Positions 7,015 to 11,495 of a stretch of 11,495 nt of DNA are shown here, one piece after another; positions within the stretch are counted from its first letter, which is position 1; the number at the start of each line of letters is the position of its first letter. The stretch is taken from NCBI GenBank assembly GCA_029268085.1, contig JAJUHD010000072.1:1-11495 (forward strand), in the 5' to 3' direction. The translations under genes and the position numbers were made by a program. The stretch is from Bacillota bacterium (GTDB lineage Bacteria > Bacillota > Clostridia > Oscillospirales > Oscillospiraceae). The notes beneath the pieces were generated by a model. That model worked only from the letters and a program-made list of their open reading frames with translations, was not told where the DNA came from and made no database searches.

Positions 7015-7704
7015 TTAAAATCCGAGATAGAACATATAAAACCCGATGAGCAGGATAACCGTACCCGTCACTGTTTTTATAAGCGAGCTTGCCCTGCCGT
7101 ACTTTTCGCTGGATGACAGCTTTTGCACGAGTCCTATGGAAGTTCCGGCTACTACAGCGAGGATACCGTGCCCGATTGAATAAAGCAACAGTAAAAGTAT
7201 GCCCCAGATGATGCTGCCCTTGCCTGCTACGATGGCAAGAAGCGCAATCAGTACCGGCGTCGAGCATGGCGAAGAAAAGACTCCCCCGAGAATTCCGGCG
7301 ATAAAAGCTCCGGCATACCCTCTCTTTGTGTTTTTTGAGATAAGATAGCTTGAAGGAATAATCTCAAAGATACCCCATGTCTGCAATGCCATCAGAACCA
7401 TAAGAGCGCCAAGCAGAATATACCACCAGGATGCCGAGGTGCCCATAAGCTTCCCGGCGGAGGAAGCGATTACGCCTAAAACCGTAAACGTTACAGCGGT
7501 TCCTAAAGCAAAGGTAAGAGAAAGCCTGAAGGCTCTTTTTGTGTCTTTTTGCCCCGTTCCGCCCACATAACCGATAACCAGCGGGATGCTTGAAAGCGAG
7601 CAGGGAGTAAAGGATGTCAATATTCCGGCAAAAAGAGCAAGAACAGGTGCAAGCCAAGATGTTTCGGTGATCAGCTTTGAAATGTGTTCAAGCAATCCTG
7701 TCAC
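7015..7704 (-). CDS. ccdA: CcdA/DsbD-family membrane thiol-electron transporter
   Basis: This is a 229-residue polytopic membrane protein with about six hydrophobic helices. It is predicted to move reducing equivalents from a cytoplasmic thioredoxin across the membrane to an extracytoplasmic thiol protein. The two essential-type cysteines of the family are visible in matching helix starts: FTPCSLSSIPLVIGYVGG (Cys35) and FSSPCSTPVLIALLAIV (Cys147). Length agrees with stand-alone CcdA proteins. The start codon is GTG at 7704, overlapping the TGA of the preceding thioredoxin gene in GTGA, with GGGGGT as the ribosome site. The direct neighbours are the outward-facing thioredoxin it probably reduces and a cytoplasmic CxxC protein that could be its donor. 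No cytochrome c biogenesis genes are seen, so a role in haem maturation is not supported. Confidence 0.9.
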   Translation of the reverse strand: MTGLLEHISKLITETSWLAPVLALFAGILTSFTPCSLSSIPLVIGYVGGTGQKDTKRAFRLSLTFALGTAVTFTVLGVIASSAGKLMGTSASWWYILLGALMVLMALQTWGIFEIIPSSYLISKNTKRGYAGAFIAGILGGVFSSPCSTPVLIALLAIVAGKGSIIWGILLLLLYSIGHGILAVVAGTSIGLVQKLSSSEKYGRASSLIKTVTGTVILLIGFYMFYLGF

Positions 7705-8249
7705 TCGGTTACCCCCATGTCTTCAAGTATGGCTCTCATCTGGTCCTCTGTCAATCCGCCTTGATGCACGGTAAAAACATGTTCGTTGGTATCTTTTGTG
7801 GAATACATGGTAAAATCAATGCCGACGGTATCGCTGGGAACATATGGCGTTCCGTCAGAATTGAAAAACACCTGAGTCGGAATGACCTGTATTGGGAAAT
7901 CGGCCGCGGCATCGCTATACTTCCACACATCAACGAACTTAATTATGGCCTTACCCTGCATTTCAGCGTTCATTGTCTCGAGAACGGGAGCCATCTTCTG
8001 GCAGGGGACACAGGAATCAGATCCAAAGTCAATGATTATGGGCAGTCCGTATGCTTTGAGCGTATCCATATCAACGGCTGTCGCCTCAAGCTTAAAATCT
8101 TCTTCATTTTCAGCTTTAACAAGCTCTTTAGGGGAATCTTTGCTGAGGGGATCGGGGGTTGGATGTGTTTTTAAAGCCCATATTAGGGTGAGTGCAACGG
8201 CAATCAATGCCGGAACCGCTATCCGGAGAAAAAGCTTTTTCTTGCTCAT
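7701..8249 (-). CDS. Membrane-anchored thioredoxin-like protein (CVPC active site)
   Basis: This 182-residue protein has an uncleaved-looking N-terminal anchor: MSKKK, then hydrophobic residues about 7-26, with no lipobox cysteine. A polar linker leads to an extracytoplasmic thioredoxin domain from about residue 52. The active site is CVPC (Cys80, Cys83) in FGSDSCVPCQKMAPVLETM, and the cis-proline is Pro124 in VIPTQVFF. An insert around 132-162 precedes the final helix. It probably receives electrons from the overlapping downstream CcdA-like protein and reduces an extracytoplasmic disulfide or a thiol-bound metal(loid). The start is placed at ATG 8249, which overlaps the preceding stop in TGATG. 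An in-frame ATG at 8258 adds three residues but leaves only 3 nt to the GGAGG. Confidence 0.87.
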   Translation of the reverse strand: MSKKKLFLRIAVPALIAVALTLIWALKTHPTPDPLSKDSPKELVKAENEEDFKLEATAVDMDTLKAYGLPIIIDFGSDSCVPCQKMAPVLETMNAEMQGKAIIKFVDVWKYSDAAADFPIQVIPTQVFFNSDGTPYVPSDTVGIDFTMYSTKDTNEHVFTVHQGGLTEDQMRAILEDMGVTE

Positions 8250-9013
8250 CAGCAGCATCCGCCTCCGCAGGAACAGCCGGACAATCCCTTCTTTCCTTCA
8301 AAAAATGCTCTCAAATTCTCCGGGAGCTCATATTTGCCGCAGGAGCAGCCGCTTTCAGGCTTGCCGAATATGGATTTCAGTATGGCTTCGGCCAGCATTT
8401 CCTTAGGCGGCACTTCGTATGTTTCTCCATTATACTCAAACACACGGCAATCCACATCATTCCCGCTGATCTCGCTGCAGCAGCCGCAGCTGTTTTCCTT
8501 CACCGGCCCGCAGATATCCTGTCCGTTAACACGGATCGTGGGTGAGGATAAAAACCTGTACTTCTCTGCAAGCTCGGCTGTTTTGATTTCGGTCTTATTA
8601 TATTCGACCTCGAAGCCCGCAAGCTTCAGGGCCGGAGTCAGAGTCATCATCACCTCATCAAGCACTTCGTCCGTCCCGATGCAGCGGTCACAGGCGCTTA
8701 GATCAAGATAAAGGTATTCGACCAGCGCTTTCTTCTCTGCCGGTTCGCCGCAGCCGCATGAACAGCACGGTTCTGCCGTTTCCTGCTTTCCGTTCGGAGG
8801 CGTCCAGCCAGTATTATCACCTACATAGGTAATTGCGCCTACGGGACAGCGGTTACCGCAGCCATGACAGTGGTCAACGCATTCGTCGGGCTTAGTCACC
8901 ACTGGCGACGGAGCTTTTGACGTGTCATAAACGCCATGAGGGCACTTGCTGACACATGTTCCGCATTCGATGCAAACAGAATAATCTACAACAGGATACC
9001 AGGTCTTAGCCAT
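8249..9013 (-). CDS. Ferredoxin-DUF2703 fusion, cysteine-rich
   Basis: This is a 254-residue cytoplasmic protein with about 25 cysteines. Residues 1-65 are a bacterial two-[4Fe-4S] ferredoxin: C14xxC17xxC20xxxC24P, then C45xxxC49xxC52xxxC56P. The second motif has one more residue than usual between its first two cysteines. A CCSCGC linker (83-88) leads to a DUF2703 domain (about 98-225). That domain looks thioredoxin-like: LYLDLSACDRC (Cys108, Cys111) followed by SSPTIRVNGQDICGP as a cis-proline-like loop, then CGCC and VFEYNGETYEVPPKEMLAEAILK. The tail has two further clusters, GCSCG and GCSCGGGCC. The Fe-S domain suggests it carries low-potential electrons to a thiol centre. The cysteine tails suggest soft-metal binding. 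Function of DUF2703 is unassigned, so the role is inferred. Start ATG 9013 has GGGAGG, 13 nt after the permease stop. Confidence 0.85.
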   Translation of the reverse strand: MAKTWYPVVDYSVCIECGTCVSKCPHGVYDTSKAPSPVVTKPDECVDHCHGCGNRCPVGAITYVGDNTGWTPPNGKQETAEPCCSCGCGEPAEKKALVEYLYLDLSACDRCIGTDEVLDEVMMTLTPALKLAGFEVEYNKTEIKTAELAEKYRFLSSPTIRVNGQDICGPVKENSCGCCSEISGNDVDCRVFEYNGETYEVPPKEMLAEAILKSIFGKPESGCSCGKYELPENLRAFFEGKKGLSGCSCGGGCC

Positions 9014-9026
9014 TTTAAATTCCTCC

Positions 9027-10028
9027 CTATATTAAAAATGCCTGAAAAGCATTAAATAGATACCCTACGATAATGATTCCTACTGTACAGATAGCAATAA
9101 ACAGTCCAAGAAGCTTTGGCTTAACAGCCTTGCGGAGCATTATCATAGACGGCAGGCTGAGAGTCGTCACCGCCATCATAAACGACAGCACCGAGCCGAG
9201 CAAAGCACCCTTTCCGAGCAAAGCCTCCGCAATAGGGATCGTGCCGAAAATGTCCGCATACATCGGCACGCCGACCAGTGTTGCAAGAATCACTCCGAAC
9301 GGGTTATCGCTGCCCAGTACTTTCACAACCCATGCCTCCGGAATCCAGTTATGGATTACTGCGCCGATACCCACGCCGATGAGAATATATGGAAAGACTT
9401 TTTTAAATATTGCTGCGACCTGTTCTTTGGCATATGTCGCGCGTTCCCTTTTGGAAAGTGTCGGTGACTCGATATCTATGCTGCTGGCTGAAAGGATGAA
9501 ACTCTCAACGTACTTCTCCATGTGGAGTTTTTCAATGATCATTCCGCCGATGACGGCTATCATCAGTCCCAGAATGACGTAAACCACAGCAACTTTAGCC
9601 CCGAAAATGCTCATAAGCAGAACAAGCGAGCCGAGATCTACCATAGGAGAGGAAATAAGGAACGAAAAGGTCACACCTACCGGCAGTCCCGCGCTTGTGA
9701 AGCCGATGAAAAGAGGTATCGACGAGCAGGAGCAGAACGGCGTTACCGTACCTAACAGAGCAGCTACCGAGTTTGCACCGGCACCGTGAAAACGTCCAAG
9801 TATTTTTTTGCTCCGCTCAGGCGGGAAATAGCTCTGAATATAGGAAATAATGAAAATAAGAGTGCAAAGCAAAACAGTTATTTTAATTACGTCATAGAGG
9901 AAAAACTGTGCGCTTCCTACCCACCGATTTGCAGTGTCAAGGCCCAGTGCAGACAAACCGCCGCCTATTACTTCATTGAGCCATCTCATACCTAGAATTT
10001 GATTCTGTATAAAATCCCAGACCCCCAT
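9027..10028 (-). CDS. arsP: ArsP-family (PF03773) membrane permease, putative organoarsenical/metal(loid) exporter
   Basis: This is a 333-residue polytopic inner-membrane protein. The family signature is GTVTPFCSCSSIPLFIGFTSAGLPVGVTFSFLISSP, with Cys99 and Cys101 at a membrane-helix entry. A preceding FPPERSKKILGRF element is also typical. The second half repeats the hydrophobic pattern with VGVPMYADIFGTIPIAEALLGKG. A hydrophilic loop near 185-205 separates the halves. Characterised ArsP proteins export trivalent organoarsenicals, but many relatives have unknown cargo. The arsR and operators next to it support metal(loid) export, while the substrate here is inferred. ATG 10028 has AAAGGAAG upstream. 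The 76-nt gap to arsR holds a terminator-like hairpin and an operator copy, so this gene may start its own transcript. Confidence 0.85.
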   Translation of the reverse strand: MGVWDFIQNQILGMRWLNEVIGGGLSALGLDTANRWVGSAQFFLYDVIKITVLLCTLIFIISYIQSYFPPERSKKILGRFHGAGANSVAALLGTVTPFCSCSSIPLFIGFTSAGLPVGVTFSFLISSPMVDLGSLVLLMSIFGAKVAVVYVILGLMIAVIGGMIIEKLHMEKYVESFILSASSIDIESPTLSKRERATYAKEQVAAIFKKVFPYILIGVGIGAVIHNWIPEAWVVKVLGSDNPFGVILATLVGVPMYADIFGTIPIAEALLGKGALLGSVLSFMMAVTTLSLPSMIMLRKAVKPKLLGLFIAICTVGIIIVGYLFNAFQAFLI

Positions 10029-10050
10029 ATATATCTTCCTTTCAAATTAA

Positions 10051-10066
10051 ATCAAACATCTTTGAT
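10051..10066. promoter_or_regulatory. ArsR-type operator upstream of the permease
   Basis: ATCAAACATCTTTGAT is a perfect 6-4-6 inverted repeat (ATCAAA/TTTGAT). On the minus strand it starts 6 bp after TATCAT (10078-10073), a 5-of-6 match to a -10 box. The operator-to-(-10) distance is the same as at the arsR promoter. No clear -35 is seen, so an independent permease promoter is possible but weak. Confidence 0.6.
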
Positions 10067-10077
10067 GTATTCATGAT

Positions 10078-10106
10078 AAAAACATCCTAAAACGGATGGT
10101 TTTTTT
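10078..10106. terminator. Hairpin between arsR and the permease gene
   Basis: CATCC (10083-10087) and GGATG (10094-10098) form a 5-bp stem with a 6-nt loop. It is followed by five T on the minus strand and eight T on the plus strand. It begins directly at the arsR stop. With such a short stem it would probably be leaky, giving more arsR than permease transcript. Confidence 0.5.
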
Positions 10107-10416
10107 ATCTGCCGCAGCAGATGCTGTTCTGTTTAATGTTAGGCGTTGTAAGCTCTTTAAGAAGCTCGACCGCGCGATCCCTGCCGCTCTCGCTCAGTCT
10201 ATAGTGTGTCCATTTCCCTTCTTGCCTGCTAGCTACAAGACCCGAGTCACACAAAATTTTCATATGGTAGGAAAGCCCCGACTGACCGATATTCATTTGT
10301 TCAAGCAGTACGCAGGCGCATTTTTCGCCGCCGCGAAGCTTTTCCAGTATCATCAGACGATTTTCATCGCAAAGAGCTTTAAACACTCTTGCGTTGTCCT
10401 GATATGTTGTTCCCAT
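10105..10416 (-). CDS. arsR: ArsR-family metalloregulatory repressor
   Basis: This is a 103-residue winged-helix repressor of the ArsR/SmtB family that should leave DNA when it binds a metal(loid). The sequence RVFKALCDENRLMILEKLRGGEKCACVLLEQMNIGQSGLSYHMKILCDSGLVASRQEGKWTHYRL covers the whole fold. The recognition helix lies at about 42-58 and the wing at about 62-73. The paired cysteines C33 and C35 in EKCACVLL occupy the position of the CxC in the classical ArsR metal-binding helix (ELCVCDL). A second pair, C100 and C101, ends the protein and could supply the third ligand for trivalent arsenic or another soft metal. The start is ATG 10416 with AGGTGG upstream. It is autoregulated in all likelihood: operator copies lie at the promoter and just before its ribosome site. 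Confidence 0.93.
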   Translation of the reverse strand: MGTTYQDNARVFKALCDENRLMILEKLRGGEKCACVLLEQMNIGQSGLSYHMKILCDSGLVASRQEGKWTHYRLSESGRDRAVELLKELTTPNIKQNSICCGR

Positions 10417-10428
10417 AACCCACCTCGT

Positions 10429-10444
10429 ATCAAAAACATTTGAT
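10429..10444. promoter_or_regulatory. ArsR-type operator in the arsR leader
   Basis: ATCAAAAACATTTGAT is a perfect 6-4-6 inverted repeat, extended to 7 bp by flanking T/A. It sits 12 nt before the arsR start codon, within the transcribed leader. Its centre lies 66 bp from the promoter operator. Bound repressor here could act as a roadblock or help loop the promoter. Confidence 0.65.
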
Positions 10445-10494
10445 ATATTCCGCTGTAAAAAACACCTTTACGGTGACAATAGAGGATGCTACAA

Positions 10495-10510
10495 ATCAAT
10501 TTTATTTGAT
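10495..10510. promoter_or_regulatory. ArsR-type operator at the arsR transcription start
   Basis: ATCAATTTTATTTGAT matches the same 6-4-6 repeat with one mismatch. It begins 6 bp downstream of the -10 box, covering about +1 to +16 of the predicted transcript, a classical repressor position. Confidence 0.65.
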
Positions 10511-10516
10511 ATGACC

Positions 10517-10546
10517 AGTATATACACCGATACGGGAAAATGTCAA
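10517..10546 (-). promoter_or_regulatory. Promoter of arsR and the downstream block
   Basis: On the minus strand a perfect TTGACA (10546-10541) is followed after 18 bp by TATACT (10522-10517, 5 of 6 to consensus). The start is predicted near 10510, at the edge of the operator. The leader before arsR is about 94 nt and contains the second operator. Confidence 0.75.
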
Positions 10547-10605
10547 GCGAAATATGTCATGGACTGTAAACGGCCGTCACAAATTTTCAGAGAGCCTCAC
10601 ACAAA

Positions 10606-10631
10606 GCGGTCCGGGTTCAAGCCCGGACCGC
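10606..10631 (-). terminator. Hairpin terminator after the SIS-domain gene
   Basis: GCGGTCCGGG (10606-10615) and CCCGGACCGC (10622-10631) form a perfect GC-rich 10-bp stem with a 6-nt loop, 42 nt after the stop codon. Only three T follow at once on the minus strand, so termination may be imperfect. It separates the sugar-phosphate gene from the arsR promoter. Confidence 0.6.
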
Positions 10632-10673
10632 AGATCAGACGCGCCGAATACAAGCGCGGTTTTAATGTTTTGT

Positions 10674-11495
10674 TTATAGAGTAACGGTTATTTTTTTTAT
10701 GTTTTTCGGGCGGTCGGGGTCGAGACCCTTGAGACGCGCCGCTTCAAAGGCGAACAGCTGGGCGGTGACGGCACTGTAGAACGGGCTGATGAAATCGCAG
10801 TCCTCTTCGGGAAGCTCAATGAATTCATTTGCATATAACCTCAATTCGGGCGAATTCGAGACTATGATGAGCTCGCTGCCTATCTCACGGAGCCTCCGGC
10901 ATATCTCGACGGATTTATCCAGAGCCGGGCCTTCCGGCGCGAAAATAATGAACGGGATGCATCTGTCGGCGAGCGCGAGAGGGCCATGGTAAAAATCTGA
11001 TACAGGGTAGGCTCTCGCCCTTATGTACGCGGTCTCCTGCAGCTTCAGTGCGGCCTCCGCCGCCGTCGCGTAGTTAACGCCTCTTGAAAGGACAAAGCAT
11101 TCCTGCATATCCATATACCGTCCGGCGACCTCCGCGACAGCCGCGCGATTGTCAAGCTGCCGTCTTATGGCTTCGGGGACTTTTCTCAGCTTTTCGGAAA
11201 GTTCGCAATCGTCTCCAAGAGCGGCAAAAAGCAACGCCAGTATGTACATTTCGGCGGTGAAGGTCTTTGTGGCGGCTACGCTTTCCTCGACACCCGCATA
11301 AAGGCGCAGCTTGTATTTTGCCTCTCTGTCAAGGGGCGAATTTTTAGTATTAGTTACCGCAACCGTGGCCGCTCCGCACTCGTTGCCGTGCATTATAAAC
11401 GAAAGAACGTCTTTTGCCTCTCCGGACTGGGAAATGCCGATTATAAGGCTCCTTTCAAGCCTCAGCTTTCTGCCGTAAACGGTAATTATCGAGGG
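10674..11495 (-). CDS. SIS-domain sugar-phosphate isomerase/deaminase (GlmS-C/NagB-II/AgaS-like), C-terminal part
   Basis: About 273 codons are visible and the reading frame remains open at the right edge, so the N-terminus is missing. An internal ATG at 11393 is not the start, because coding sequence continues upstream with LIIGISQSGEAKDVLSFIMH. The first SIS domain shows GISQSGEA and the loop ESVAATKTFTAEMY, conserved phosphosugar-binding elements. The second SIS domain (from about ECFVLSRGVNYATAAEAALKLQETAY) carries the FYHGPLALAD motif. The end LDPDRPKNIKKITVTL is typical of GlmS-like isomerases and the NagB-II deaminases. No N-terminal glutaminase domain can be judged from this window. 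Likely substrates are amino-sugar or fructosamine phosphates; which one cannot be decided. It is cytoplasmic, and unrelated in function to the arsR block downstream. Confidence 0.88.
   Translation of the reverse strand, partial: PSIITVYGRKLRLERSLIIGISQSGEAKDVLSFIMHGNECGAATVAVTNTKNSPLDREAKYKLRLYAGVEESVAATKTFTAEMYILALLFAALGDDCELSEKLRKVPEAIRRQLDNRAAVAEVAGRYMDMQECFVLSRGVNYATAAEAALKLQETAYIRARAYPVSDFYHGPLALADRCIPFIIFAPEGPALDKSVEICRRLREIGSELIIVSNSPELRLYANEFIELPEEDCDFISPFYSAVTAQLFAFEAARLKGLDPDRPKNIKKITVTL

Noticed and set aside
10457..10475. CACC/GGTG hairpin followed by six T on the minus strand in the arsR leader, a possible attenuator
   Set aside because: The stem is only 4 bp with a 5-nt loop, too weak to call a terminator.
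10610..10631. CCGGGTTCAAGCCCGG resembles a tRNA T-arm
   Set aside because: The loop is 6 nt instead of 7, and no acceptor, D or anticodon arm or CCA end can be folded around it; it fits better as a terminator hairpin.
1..11495. CRISPR arrays, insertion sequences, rRNA, complete tRNAs, purine riboswitch ahead of the nucleoside-type importer
   Set aside because: I saw no repeat-spacer array, transposase, terminal repeats, RNA gene signatures or riboswitch core; the 105-bp region before the importer is fully used by the promoter and terminator.

Overview
The window reads as a low-to-medium-GC Gram-positive chromosome, most likely an anaerobic Clostridia-type Firmicute. This is inferred from the strong AGGAGG-like ribosome binding sites, the BMP-type nucleoside transporter, the clostridial-looking SARP-type response regulator and the ferredoxin-fused DUF2703 protein. 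All thirteen supported genes lie on the minus strand, so transcription runs from right to left. Both end genes are cut by the window edges.

In transcription order, the right edge (10674-11495) carries the 3' part of a SIS-domain sugar-phosphate isomerase/deaminase, followed by a strong hairpin. An ArsR-controlled block follows (10510 down to 6644): arsR, an ArsP-family permease, a ferredoxin-DUF2703 fusion, a membrane-anchored thioredoxin (CVPC), a CcdA-like thiol-electron transporter and a small thioredoxin-like protein (CQKC). Three copies of one inverted repeat, ATCAAA-N4-TTTGAT, sit at the arsR promoter, in the arsR leader and in front of the permease. They look like ArsR operators and tie the block together. 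The gene set suggests export of a thiophilic metal(loid), possibly a methylated or organic arsenical, coupled to a reductant relay. No arsC, arsB/acr3 or arsM is present in the window. A perfect 18-bp hairpin (6481-6524) closes the block.

Next comes a two-component system (6371-4078): a CHASE-domain LytS/YesM-like histidine kinase with its own promoter, and a receiver plus SARP-like response regulator, overlapping by ATGA. Then comes a BMP-family ABC importer (3973-1): a double-NBD ATPase, two BPD_transp_2 permeases and, unusually last, the substrate-binding lipoprotein. The short junction between the response regulator and the ABC operon holds a 7-bp direct repeat with 11-bp periodicity, immediately upstream of an extended -10 promoter that has no -35. 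That is the architecture expected of a SARP-activated promoter. The predicted start point falls inside an intrinsic terminator, so only transcripts arriving from the regulator genes would form the full hairpin. The inferred circuit is that the CHASE kinase senses a small ligand, perhaps a nucleoside, and the SARP-type regulator turns on the importer.

The two most interesting things in the window are the ArsR/ArsP/ferredoxin/three-thioredoxin operon and the SARP-like promoter embedded in a terminator. No gene-free stretch exceeds 300 bases. The two largest (6375-6643 and 10417-10673) hold the promoters, operators and hairpins listed here.
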